From NCBI GenBank assembly GCA_014905825.1, contig JACGCN010000033.1, positions 544,709 through 608,708 of the forward strand: 64,000 bases of DNA, given 5' to 3'. Source of the stretch: Lyophyllum atratum (taxonomy: Eukaryota > Basidiomycota > Agaricomycetes > Agaricales > Lyophyllaceae). Shown here one piece after another: positions 11,349-22,579 of the stretch. Made by a program: the position numbers and the translations under genes. A model generated the notes under the pieces. That model was not told the DNA's origin. It worked only from the letters and a program-made list of their open reading frames with translations, and ran no database searches. How positions within the stretch are numbered: the stretch's first letter is position 1; every line of letters starts with the position of its first letter.

Positions 11349-13091
11349 ATGTCTTCTGTCCAGACACTTAATTACAACCCGGCTGCGGCCCCGGCGTACT
11401 CGTTTCTGTCAAAACCCCCTCCGCCGCCCCAGAAGAAGCGACCCTCCCACCCTCCCCCAGCGACGCCCACTCTTCCCCACAGACGCACTACCGCCATCGC
11501 CTCCTGGGCTGCTCACGTCCAGCCCGGATCTCCCGGATCCCCACACTCTCCCCGTCGCCGCCTGTCTCTGTCCCGCTGTTCATCGGTCTCTAGCCGTCGT
11601 CCGTCCATTTCACGTACCCCGAGTCCGCGTACCACCTCGCACTCGTTCCTGGTCCTCGACACACCCTCTCCCGCAACCAAGGAGTTTGCGATCGACCTGA
11701 CCGACCTGGGCTACACCTCCGTCTTCGTCCATCTCCCCAAAACACCCAGCACACCCTCCCCCTTCCTCATGAAATCCTCCTCCGGCAAGCCCATCAACCC
11801 CGACACCTTCCCCATCCCCCCTGCGCCGACCCGTGCACCTCCCCTCAAACGCTTCCGCTCCCTCTCCATCCTCCGCTCCCGCAACCGCTCCACCGCGACC
11901 CTCCCCGCCTCCCCGACCAAATCCACCCGCACCTCCAAACCCCGCTCCCCCACCAAGCCTGAATCGCCGCAGATCCTCGCCGCTTCTATCGCGAAGCGCA
12001 AAAAGGCTGTATACGCGTATGCCAAGCCCGCGTCGTCGTCCACCAAGGCGAAGCCCCAGAAAGTGAGGCCGCAACTCCCGCCCTCCCTCGCGGCGGAGAT
12101 CGCCCTCATGCAGTTCGCGGACGGTGGCAGCGCCGAAGCGAACATCAAAAGGCTTATGGAGGCCCATGCGCGTGCCGCAGCCCCTGCTGGTACGAAGCCC
12201 GCCGACTCGGCCGTGGGTGATGTGTATAGGGACGGCAAGGGCGGAGTGTGGTGGGACCGGGAGGAGGAGATGGAGTATGTGCACCTCCTTGGTGGGCAGG
12301 GTGCCTCCGGAGTCCGCGGACCAGAGAAGTGGGTCTCATTTGGTGGAGAGGTCAGGGAAGGGAAGGACGAGGAGGCGGAGGATGGTGCCCTGGCTCTAGC
12401 GAGCCTTGCGGGTCTGGGGAGGAGGGACAGCGCCACCTCCACCGCCTCGACCACATCCTCGCTCGACCCGTGTAACATCATCAAACCCGCCGACGAAGAC
12501 GCCGCCCTCGTCCGCGTCCCATTCGCGCCTCTCCCCGCCGTCCCATTCGCCGCACCCGCTCCTCAACCCGCAGCAGTCCAGAAGGAGAACCAACCCAAAC
12601 GCCGCCCCACCCCCGAACCCCTCCTCACCATCCCCTCCCGCCCCCGCGCGCACCACGCCCACCTCCACGCCTCCCCCAACTTCTTCCTCCTCGATCTCAA
12701 CGCGTTCAGCGTTCCCTCCACCCCGCGCACACCACATACGCCGCGCACGCCCGCCTCGCCGTACACCCGAGCCTTCCGCCCCACACGTCCCCTTCACGTC
12801 CGCACGCGCTCCTCACCCGTCCGCGCTGCGTTCCCGCATGGCCAGCGCCTGAGGGGCCCGGCACGGAGGCGCCCGGCGCCGCTGACGATCGTGGCGCATT
12901 TGCCGATGCGGGGGGTGTCCCCGGAGGTGGACGATGTGGAGATGGAGGCGAGGAGGGACTTTTTGGAGGCGTCGTTCGAGCCTGCTCCTGCTCCTGCCCC
13001 GGCTCGTGTGATGGTGCAAGAGAGGGAGGAGGGGAGGACGATTAAGAAGAAGGCGTCAAGGCCTATTTTGGCGCTTTTTGGGAGGAAGTGA
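11349..13091 (+). CDS. Conserved-looking disordered Pro/Ser/Ala-rich protein, function unknown
   Basis: Single exon, 580 aa. I do not recognise the family. The N-terminus is rich in Pro and SP/TP sites (candidate proline-directed kinase targets). A short folded-looking segment lies at about residues 113-135 (KEFAIDLTDLGYTSVFVHL), and another around residues 220-330 carries an acidic/aromatic patch with VWWDREEEMEYV. There is also a TPRTPHTPRTP repeat. The basic C-terminus ends ASRPILALFGRK. Third positions are strongly GC-rich compared with neighbours, which also keeps antisense frames open. Real gene status rests on the long frame and codon bias. Confidence 0.7.
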   Translation: MSSVQTLNYNPAAAPAYSFLSKPPPPPQKKRPSHPPPATPTLPHRRTTAIASWAAHVQPGSPGSPHSPRRRLSLSRCSSVSSRRPSISRTPSPRTTSHSFLVLDTPSPATKEFAIDLTDLGYTSVFVHLPKTPSTPSPFLMKSSSGKPINPDTFPIPPAPTRAPPLKRFRSLSILRSRNRSTATLPASPTKSTRTSKPRSPTKPESPQILAASIAKRKKAVYAYAKPASSSTKAKPQKVRPQLPPSLAAEIALMQFADGGSAEANIKRLMEAHARAAAPAGTKPADSAVGDVYRDGKGGVWWDREEEMEYVHLLGGQGASGVRGPEKWVSFGGEVREGKDEEAEDGALALASLAGLGRRDSATSTASTTSSLDPCNIIKPADEDAALVRVPFAPLPAVPFAAPAPQPAAVQKENQPKRRPTPEPLLTIPSRPRAHHAHLHASPNFFLLDLNAFSVPSTPRTPHTPRTPASPYTRAFRPTRPLHVRTRSSPVRAAFPHGQRLRGPARRRPAPLTIVAHLPMRGVSPEVDDVEMEARRDFLEASFEPAPAPAPARVMVQEREEGRTIKKKASRPILALFGRK

Positions 13092-13946
13092 GGATGAGGA
13101 AGAAAAAGAATGATGAAAACCGACGACCTAAAATTCGGCTTGATGGACCTGGAGTCTCTCTCTTGCTTTCCCCCCCTGCTGTGGACCTTCGACTGACGAA
13201 CTGTGATTGTATGCTGTATATTGTACAACCCCCTCACCTGTACATAGACCCACCGGCGTGCCTCGCCCCGCCTCCGCATCTTGTAACTGCCACTACTATC
13301 TATCTTACAGCTCACTTATTACCCCCCCGCGCCACCCTCGATTCCTTGCTTTGCTTTCCGTTGCTCGCTGTGTATTGTGTATCTGTAGATGGTATGGGAT
13401 AACTCGAAGTGTATCTTTATGTGTATTTTTTTGTTTAATTGATGGGTTTGCTGCTTGACCTTTTCCTCTTCCTCTTAGTTTCTGCGACGTGGTTCCTCCT
13501 TATGTGACATCGCGGGTACGTAGAACCTTCTGCGATTCTTAGCTGACAAAGAACCAAAGAATTAAATGATGCAGCCCCGTGGGCTGAACAAAAAGCAAGA
13601 ACCTGGTTGCCCCCGCCGAAACAACTTACAAGGAAGTGCATAAGCATGGGTTTCTGACGGTTAGAGTTGCTGATCAGTACCCAGTTGGGTGTGAGCCTGG
13701 CCTGGGCCTCTAACAAGGATAACTTTTTGGATAGTTGGATTATATTTTTTCGCGGATCGCAGGATTCTAAGCTGTGAGTCGGTGACTAGAAACGGCGCGT
13801 CAACTTCTGGCGCTTTTTGTACTAGTCTTGGTATATTGACCGGATAGTGTGATAATCACTTGTGGCGTATGGTTTGCACGCCATATGCACGATACACTTG
13901 ATACCATTATCTACCTCGAATTGGCTGGTAGATGACCGAAACATAT
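13092..13946. other. 3' flank and intergenic region holding a diverged R repeat
   Basis: Contains the R-repeat relic at 13519-13670 and otherwise no recognisable feature. T-rich tracts after the stop codon of the 580-aa gene may be its 3' UTR. Confidence 0.5.
13519..13670 (-). repeat. Diverged, internally deleted copy of the R repeat
   Basis: Shares AGAACCTTCTGCG, GAACCAAAGAATTAA, GCAGCCCCGTGGGCTGAAC, CGCCGAAACA and GTGCATAAGC in the same order as the minus-oriented copy at 34740-35000. An internal part near the CACATACATCC block is missing. It lies 19 kb from the main cluster. Confidence 0.75.
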
Positions 13947-14030
13947 GGCCTGATGGTCTAGTAGTATGATTCCTTGTTAGGGTGCAAACTCAAATCGAGG
14001 AGGTCCTGGGTTCAATTCCCAGTTAGGCCC
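13947..14030 (+). tRNA. tRNA-Pro(AGG) with 12-nt intron, copy C
   Basis: Body identical to copy A (acceptor GGCCTGA/TTAGGCC, anticodon loop TTAGGG-T). The 12-nt intron TGCAAACTCAAA (13983-13994) differs from that of A. Opposite strand to A and B. Confidence 0.93.
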
Positions 14031-14309
14031 TTAGCTTTTGCTCGAAGTTTTTTCGACACTTGGTCTGATATGGTTGTGGTACTCCCGTATGCCAGCAACC
14101 GTCAACGTAGTAGATGGTTCGTAGTCGCAGTCGAGTCTGGAGTCTGGACAGCAAGCGGACTATCTTGCCCTCCAATTTGTGGTACATCTCAGAAACGACG
14201 TTTAGATAATCCCATGGATATATTGGACTTCCTCAGTTACCAAAGTACGTCGACGTAGATATCTGACACCTCGACCCCGGCCCAAACTCGACCTGGAGGA
14301 GACCTACCC

Positions 14310-16111
14310 TCATGCAGCGGAAGTCGGTGGGGGCACCAGCGCCGATCCGGGTGCAGCTATTGTTCCATTACCAGGTGCAGCTGCGGCAGCATGTACCTGG
14401 GAAGTGTAATACTCGCTATATTGCTGTTGCTGCGACGCTACCCACTCCTTAAACTGCGCCGAGTTGACATCGTAGCCATATGCAGCCCTAAAACCACCGT
14501 TAGAAAGGACATCGAGAAAGCTAAATGCTGACCCACCAATAGGCGGTACAGGCGTCTTGGCTGGCAGCGTCCGTTCCAGGTGGTGGTGCGCCTGCGCCCA
14601 CTGCTGCCGCCTGAGGCTGCGTTGGATCATATCCGTTCGCTCCTGCATCAGGTGGCGGTGGGGGTTGGTCACCAGGTGGAGGTGGAGGAGGTGCTTGGGA
14701 AGGTGGGGGAGGAGGCTGGGTATATCCCTGCTGAAGGATGAAATAGGTCAGACTCTGTATATCAGTTACCCTATATCGCGTTTTGACTGTCTGCACCGGG
14801 CTTCTATGTTCTCGTGCACATGGTGGATGTGCGCGGGGTTAGACGCAAAATAAAGAAGAAAGGCACAAACGTGATGGGTGAGAATGAGGGTGAAAAGTGC
14901 AAACAGGAGTGAAAGTAAAGGATAGAAATACTTGGGTAGAGCGAGATGAGAAGAACCTACCGCCATCGCACTGTAGGCAGCATACTGAGCTTGGGCCCGA
15001 TGTAATTCCATCTGTTCCTGGTGTACTATTGCCTGAATCTTCGCATGCTCCGAGCGTACAACTAGCAGCAGGTCTTCCGCCAGCATCTTCGCGCGCGCAA
15101 CTTGAGCTTCCTCAGGGCTCCTACGTGGGGAAAGGAAGATCAGGATAAGAATAAAGTTTTGGGCCAGGTAGGGGACAATCAAAACAGAAAGAAAGACTTA
15201 CATGATGTGAATATATAGCGGCTCATCAGCTTCCCGCCCTGTCTCCTGGTCAATGAATCCGGATCCGATACCCTTGATCTGAACTCGGGCGCCGGTCTCG
15301 TGTTGAATATACTTCACAAAAGAGCCCTGTCCCGCCCGATATATATTACTTGCGTCAAAAGAATAGATTCATAGGGAGGACGTACACTTGGCCCCACGAC
15401 TTTTGCACGCACATTGAAGTTACGTATACTCTCAAGACCAACAGGAAGTTTTACTTCTGGCCACTTCCGCTACATTAACAAGCTAGAGTCAGTGCCCCAT
15501 TGAAGAGTACAACTTGAGTTGCGTACCTTCTCACGTAGCCGGTCATTCTTGTCCTCCACGAGAGAGCCCATGTCTATGGCAATAAGCTCATTCACCTTAT
15601 CAATGGCAGCCTCTAATATGGCCGCGGTGGCGGCGGCAATGTGCAGGTACAGAGGTGGGTCTTTCTCTGTCGCTTTACTACGGTCAGGATACCACACGCC
15701 TTTCGTGCTCACTGAGGCACCAGTTTCTTCATGAATCTGTATCGTCACCATTCAGCACCTGGGTCTACCCTCTTACATGGAGCAAGGAAGGAAGAGAGGG
15801 CGCAAAGATAAACATACCTGTGCTTGCGTTGAAGACTTTGTCAACATGTAACGATTCCTCACGTCATTAATATCGATATCCCGCGTAAAAGCTCCTTCAT
15901 GCGCATCCTTAAGCCCGCTGGATGCGAATGCCCCAGATGAAAATTGGGCCGCTATCTTGGCAGCAATGGCAGCGGCCGCTGCGGCCGCATCTGAGGTTGT
16001 TTTACTATCTTGGGAGGTGGCTTCCGAGGTAGTGATAGGAGGAGGGCTAGGTTCTGAAGGCGATGTGGTACTAGTAGGCCCAGGCTGATCCCATTTGCGT
16101 TTGGAGGACAT
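14310..16111 (-). CDS. KH-domain RNA-binding protein, KHDC4/Blom7-like
   Basis: Seven exons, complement: 15818..16111, 15527..15736, 15386..15469, 15202..15326, 14961..15120, 14537..14754, 14310..14487 (422 aa, phases consistent). Two KH-like modules follow the Ala-rich N-terminus. One has IHEETGASVSTKG and GVWYPD; the other has YIQHETGARVQIKGIGSG. The C-terminus is Pro-rich and ends with a conserved block YWAAYGYDV ... QFKEW. KHDC4/Blom7 proteins bind RNA and associate with spliceosomal Prp19-type complexes in the nucleus, so a role in splicing or 3' processing is inferred. The 5' edge of exon 6 (14754) is the least certain boundary. Confidence 0.85.
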
Positions 16112-16311
16112 GATTGTGAGTAATGTATGAAAGTAGTACTTGGGATAAGAGAAGATATAACCGTGACGACATTGATGTCACATAAAGGTTGCTTTAACGT
16201 GGAGATTAAATTTACATGATGCTTCCAATTCTAAATGAGTGCTAGATGGGTAGATGTAGATGATACAGTAGTTACATTCACAGTAAATTTTCATAAAGAG
16301 GTGGGGAAGAA

Positions 16312-19300
16312 TTATGATATGTAAGAGGTGGAAGGCCGCAGCTGGGGCGACCTTGGCGGGGAGTATGAGTCCGTATGCGGGAAATACGTCGCTGTCGACG
16401 GCGAAGCCAATGACCCAGGAAGATACAGTGGTATCGTAGGTATCAACTCAAACACGTGTTGCGCGACAGGTCGCAGCGGGCGACCAGCGGGCTGCGCAGT
16501 TGGCTCCGGATGGTTCATGACAGCATGGACATGCGCTTCCTGTACCATCTCGTCCTCGGATGAGGCTCCAGGTGTGACAGCATTGTTCGAGCTGTGTCCA
16601 CGTCCATCCCAGACGCAGCGCATGTCATGGCCGGGAACGATTTGTGACAGTCTCCCAGTCTCGACATGCCTGATTTCGATGAAGTGTGGATCGAACAGGA
16701 GGACATAGGGCGCGTGGAAGGCGACGGAATCAGCCATACCCTCCCATTCAATTATACATGCTTTGCGACTGGGAACGCCTTGCTTGTCCACGTAGATGCC
16801 GAATTCTGAACTACCTATCAAGTATTGCTCGCATTTTACACGTTTGAGGCTCATACCTGAATAACACAGCAGGAACTCGTGTTCCTGAGATCTAAAGATA
16901 CCGATTGGGCGGCATGTATCCGAACGCGGGGCCAAAGGAGGGTCTAGTTGGGGTATCCGGGTGCTCGAGCGGCTGAAGAATTCGTCAATATAACATGAAG
17001 CCTTACACCACGACAAGTGACGCACTCATGCAGATTCATGATCTCGAAGGCCGTTTTGCTAAGGATGGCGATCCTCGCCTTCAAGAAGATCAAGTCATAG
17101 GTTTCGGTTGACAAGACAAACTCCTTGTAGGATTTGAACCATTCCTGCTTTGGAGACCGCAGTAGACCCCACATTCCACTCGGTGCCTTGGGTCTTTCAT
17201 GTATCTTCTCTAGCACCGGCTCCAAGACGTGGAAGTAGCTATCAGACTGGACGAAGCGCTGCATCAGAACAGGCAACCGGCGATTATGATTCGTGATATC
17301 TTACCCCTCTCTTCCTCATGAAGATGACGAACGTCCGTTCAAGCATTTTGCCCACACTGAAAAACTGCACCTCTTTGTTTCCGCTGAGCTTCTGGGGGTG
17401 TTGCGAAGCATTGGTGCTGTGCTGTGGTGTGGGCACGAGAGCCTCGATGTGATACGCAAAGAGTTCCTGGAGGTAGCTCAGTAGGTAAAGTGGTGCACTA
17501 GTACAAAAGTTGACGAACCTTGTTTGCCAACACGAGGAAGAGGCCGAAGTCGTCAAGCATTGTACATTGGGTCACTGATTTGAGATGAAGAACCCGGCGC
17601 ATCGCTGTAAAAGACGTCAACAATGTCATGTAGGTTGAACTGCCTTCACTTACAGCTGGAATCGTGGCGAAACCCAATCCAAATACCCTCCGCACAACCG
17701 ATCGCTACGAGCCTCCGTCCATCTGGCGTGTCTACACAGGATGATAAATGACCAGTAGGACAACAAATGTTTTAACTCACTGAAAGGTATCGAACAGGTG
17801 ACTTTGCCAGTGATCGGACTACTCTGGCTCCACGTCGATGGAGTTAGAGAATAACCAGTGGGAGGAACGGTGAACGTATGCATGCTCAGAGTTTCGATCT
17901 CAAAGACCTTGTTCGACTCCTGCACCACCTTGCGCAGCCCCATTGCCTCTTCGAGTTTCTGCTTCCATTCGAGACGGGTTGCAGATAGCTCGGCATACAT
18001 GGTCATCGGTCCTCCAAAGCGCCCGTTGTGATGGAACGTAAACGGATATAAATTTTGGGTGTCCCCGTTCTCCGACTGGCCGCCAGAATTGCTTGACGCT
18101 GAAGCAGTCGATGTCGCACTCCGATGGTGGTGGATGCTGGGCACAGATCCTCGTTGTGTTGGGTGGTCAGTGAACTTAGTCAGGGTGATGAGGTCCAGGG
18201 GGATCGGCTGAATTGGGAGGGGATTTAATAATGCATACACAAACTTTGTTGACCGTAATGGTTCACTCACTCTTTTGGCAACGTGGTACTTGGTTATGCC
18301 ATCTTGCATCCGGGGCTTCGTCATAACCACTAAGAGCCATGAGCGTCGTCGTCGAAGGCATAGGGAATAGGGAGAAGGCCTCACGGTAATTATCGAAAAC
18401 GAGTACAAATAACTCGTTCCATCCATTCGCCTCTGACCCACTGTCAGGTTGGCGAAGCAGCTTCCCGGTATAGATCAGCGAGCGACTTTCGTTGAGGAGG
18501 TCAAGATCCTGTAGCAAAAGTTCAGTCCAGACTCGGAAGTTCGTAAGGTTTTCTACGACATACCATGGTCTCTCCAGGCCTGAAGACAAGCTGGGCATTG
18601 TACGTCCACAGCTGAACCTTCTGTTTCGATGACGCCACGCCGGGCTCCGTTTCTCGACTAAGAGCTTCGATGATCTCGATCACATCCCTTAGATCCTCAT
18701 GTCCACGAGGGGTGACATCGCGAATCGCCTTGAGCATTTCCACATACTTCAGCAAGCGCTCTAAAGGACAGTTGAGGAAATCCTTCATGGGTGTTCGATG
18801 GGCATCTGGGTGCCGGATACAGTTCTGAAATGATCTGGGTCAGGACAGCATCTTCATCTAGTACCGCGCCACGCACCTCAACGAAAGTTCCGAACTCTGG
18901 ATTCCGATCCATCTCTTCTTCAATACGATATGCAGCAATCGGGTAGTTCGGGATATACTCCAAGTATGCGTCGCGAAAGTTTAGAGCGGCGTCGAACACG
19001 GCTGCAGTGATGCTCTTTATCCTAGGATGCTCTTCGCATTGAATTTCGTGCAACGTGTTGACCAGTCGCCGATGGTGTGAGCGCAATTCCGCGAAGTTAT
19101 GAAAAACATCCCTGATGAACCTATCGAGTCTATCCGGCGGAATGATGGGTGGCTCGGAATTTTTGAGAGCTCGAATGTACATCTGCAGAAGGCCCGGTGT
19201 AAATTAGGTGCCAGGAGACGAAGAAGAAGCACAGCGTACCGTCCCGATGTTTTCCAGATCTTTGACGTACAACATCTCGCCTTTCACGAATTCGAAGATC

Positions 19301-22242
19301 AATCTATGCAAGGTTGAGCACGACATGATAAGAAGAACCAAGGGAGACATACGATTGTCGCTTTAGTTCGTCCGGATTGTTACTGAACGTCCGCCTGACT
19401 TCCGGAGAGACCAAGTCCTGCCATCCCCATTTACCAGTTACACCCCTCCCCATCGCAGACTGGAACGTCCGTAGCTGCGCGACACCCTGCAGGTTTTTGA
19501 TAGCATCAATCGCCTCGCCCAAGAAGTCTATGTCAGGACTGCCTCGAGCCGTCGCTTTGCAAATGGCTTGCAACAGCACCGGGTATTTCTGTAGATGCTC
19601 AGACGGACGATTCAGGAAATGTCGTAGGTCTAGCCGCATGGATGTACTCTGACGAACGGATGGTTGGCGGGAGCATTCCTAATTGTTACAAGACGATTAG
19701 CTTCACACAACATGGCGTCAAAAGTGTACGGACGAACCTCGATGAAGAGACGAAACTCGGGATTATTCTCCAACTCATCCTTCATCCTCCTCTCAGCCAA
19801 AGGATGGTTCCCGATATATGCCGGATAGGAATCCCGGAACTCGGTTGCAATATCCAAAAGAATGTCGCCGATGCCGCCTATTACTGGCGCCTGCTCGCGC
19901 TGGCGGACGTATAGGACCTCTAGGAACCGGCGGTTACATTCTCGAAGGTCTAAAATGTTGTGGAAGACATCGTCTATGAAGTTCTCTAGCCGATCAGACG
20001 GAGTGATTACGGGCGGTTGGGCTCGCCGGAGAGGCTGTATGAAGACGGAGTCTACGAGGTCGAGGTCCTTGACGTATTGTTCCTCCTTGCTAATGAGTTT
20101 ATGGATGATTCTAAATGTCCCGCTAAGCTCAATGTATGCGTATGACAGAGGTCCTTCACGTACATTTGTCGATTAATCTCGCTTTCCGTCAAGTTCGAGA
20201 GTATTTCTGGCGCTACAGTTTTCGGCCACGCTTCTCGGACGGCGTTAGAAGGGGCCTCCATGATACTTGGCAGCAGCTTCGTCAGAGAATCACCCTGAAG
20301 ATATGAATAAGCAACTATAGGTTGAAATAACGAGTCAAGTCCTCACCTTCCGCGGACACCCATACGCGTAACATTCCGGACCCTCTCCACAGCTAGGAGA
20401 ATAACACCTCGCTAGGATTGTTACCACACTCGTTGGCAACGCCTCTCGAGGTGCGTTGGAGCCCTCATCATCATCAAGGAACATGTAAACCTCTTCGACA
20501 CCGTCTTGGAGTATACGCGAGCCCCACTCAACCTCATAGAACATGAGCTGGCCTTGAAGACTTCGTGCGACCTGAAGAGCTGCTCTGCGGTCGTTTGGGG
20601 TACCGTTGTGATTTACAACCAGTTCCCTTGATATTTGTGATTGGATCGTCGACTGCGAAACGCAAGCGGAGGTCAGATTTTCGCTTGAACGGGTGAGTGA
20701 TAGACCATACCACGATGTCCTTTCCCGTGAACGCGCGAGGATACGGGATGCTCCCTTTGACATGCGTCCCACGTGGTACTTTATCTCTCAGCTGAACAGC
20801 AAGATGGGATAGCAGAGAGAAGTTGACGAAACGATCCGGCTCCTCTTCCTCCTCATCCCAGTACTCATCCTCAATATCATCGTGTAGTTCCAACATCCCG
20901 CGCATCTCACGCAACAGTTCCGTTGGCCTGCGTATTAGGTTACTGGGCCCAGGGCTGTCAGAGCCATCGAGATTGAGGTAACGATCGGAACTGGAACCGA
21001 TGTAGGGTGATAGCGAAGACCCAGCCGAATTCATGCGGTATACGGCAGGTGGAAGAGTTATTGCGTCAATGGACGGAGATTCCGACGCGAAGCTCGTGCG
21101 GAAACCATCGTTTTTTCGTGTGCGTGGAAGACTCTCAACGTAGGAGAGGTCTGAAGTCGAGTGATGGAGATGAGAATTTCCGTCGTCTATAGCAAGAATT
21201 AGCGGCATACACAGGCGATTGAAAGAGGAAGAAACGCACATGTATACATATCCACGATAGAAGGCGACTGTTGTTGCTCCGAAGAGGTTCCCGACTGTTC
21301 TGGATCGAAGTACTCAAGGCTAGAGGAGAAACTGGGGTGGCCATCGATGTCATTAATATAAGAATGGTTACCGTCTCCATTGCTAAGAGGAGACTGAGAG
21401 TCGGCGTAGTAGGATGGTGCGGGAGGGTATTCACCAGGTACTCTCTCATACACTGGTAAAGGTGGTGCAGAGTCGCTGGGATAAAGTGACGACGAGTCGT
21501 CCATAGGATCTTCCGCAGCCAACGTGGCGGGAGCCTGCCATGGAGGTAAGTCTGCAGGCAAGGTAGAGGCGGCCTGCCACGGGGGAGTATCGGCATGCAA
21601 AGTAGGGGCGGCTTGCCATGAGGAAGTATCAGCAGGCAAGATAGCGGGGGCCTGCCATGGGGACGAATCAGCAGTCAAATCAGAGGGAGGATGCCATGGG
21701 GGATTATCAGGGGTGTCGGTTACAGTCCTTGAGGTGTGGACGGGGCTGGGGAAACTGTCGCCTGGCGGAGGAGTGTAACGTTCAATAACAGACTGGGCTC
21801 GCGGGGCTGATGGCAACCGTCGGTTTTCCACACTCCTGCCGATACACGTAAAACGGTGGATGTTAAGATCCAAGTGAAGAAAGTACGCACGAGTCTTCAC
21901 TATACGGCCGCGTTATAGGATTAGACGAGCCGCCTGGAGTAGGTGGTAATGGTCGTCGACGCCGTGGACTGCCCGTGCTCGGTGCCGCTGATGCCGGACG
22001 CTGAATCCTGGGGTGCGTTGCTATAAGGTTATCAGTGACAGACCAGGATGCAGAAGCAATTGATACACACGATTCTGCGGTGTTAGGTCAACCGTAGACG
22101 AAGCACCATTGCCAGATAGCCGATTGTAGGATTCTGCGATGTCTGTCCGCTGCTCTGAGGTATATCCATCCCAAACTCGAGTGTAAAGCTCGTCGAAGTC
22201 TTCTGGGGTAGGTGAGCGTTCAGCTATGGTTACTGCAGACAT
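16312..22242 (-). CDS. Rho GEF with DEP, two DH domains, PH and CNH (Rom2-like), paralogue 1
   Basis: Twenty exons, complement: 22071..22242, 21891..22020, 21240..21835, 20711..21186, 20347..20652, 20164..20294, 19738..20110, 19353..19678, 19240..19303, 18877..19182, 18564..18824, 18385..18508, 18271..18329, 17781..18207, 17654..17731, 17519..17604, 17305..17466, 17026..17246, 16857..16972, 16312..16805. This gives 4908 nt, 1635 aa. Order: disordered N-terminus with a 14-residue repeat; DEP (about 415-535, FTGKDIV); DH1 (about 605-835, EEQYVKDLDL ... HFLNRPSEHLQKYP); DH2 (about 838-1045, GEMLYVKDLENI ... DFLNCPLERLLKY); PH (about 1060-1190); CNH (about 1215-1600). It should activate Rho1-type GTPases at the plasma membrane for cell-wall integrity and polarity. 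A paralogue lies at 51262. Confidence 0.92.
21525..21720. repeat. Minisatellite in the Rho GEF paralogue 1 N-terminus
   Basis: About five imperfect 42-bp units encode a 14-residue repeat of the form PWQAPATLPADTSS (variants WQAAPTLHAD, WQAASTLPAD). It is absent from paralogue 2. The unit length keeps the frame, so copy number can vary without damage. Confidence 0.8.
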
Positions 22243-22579
22243 TGTGGTAATCGCGTGCGGCCTGGAAGTTCAAGGAGGGTCGTGAAGGAGAGAAGGGGGT
22301 CAAACGCGGGCGCGAAGGAGAGAGGGTGGTGGGTATGGGTGATCTAGGTTGCTGGGTATCGATTCTGGCGGTTCCTGCACTGCAGTGGCCAACTTGCCGA
22401 AATCGAGCTGGGCCATCCGCCCATCACCTCTACCGCTGTTTACATAACACGGGGCGGTATCCCTGATCGACATCTTCTTCTCTACCGCCGTAAGCGATCT
22501 ACGACGATCTATGCAACTGTACCGCTAACGTATGTCCATCTTTCACTACTCTAACGCAATCTGAAGTTTATGTAGAGCT
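22243..22579. promoter_or_regulatory. Divergent promoter region: Rho GEF 1 / tRNA methyltransferase
   Basis: 337 bp between two divergent start codons. No specific motif was recognised. Confidence 0.45.

Noticed and set aside
11610..12797. Long minus-strand open frames opposite the 580-aa gene
   Set aside because: High GC at third positions keeps antisense frames open; the plus frame has the better start and codon pattern.
17460..17495. GGAGGTAGCTCAGTAGGTAA resembles the 5' half of a tRNA
   Set aside because: It spans a Rho GEF exon and intron; no matching anticodon arm, T arm or acceptor complement follows.
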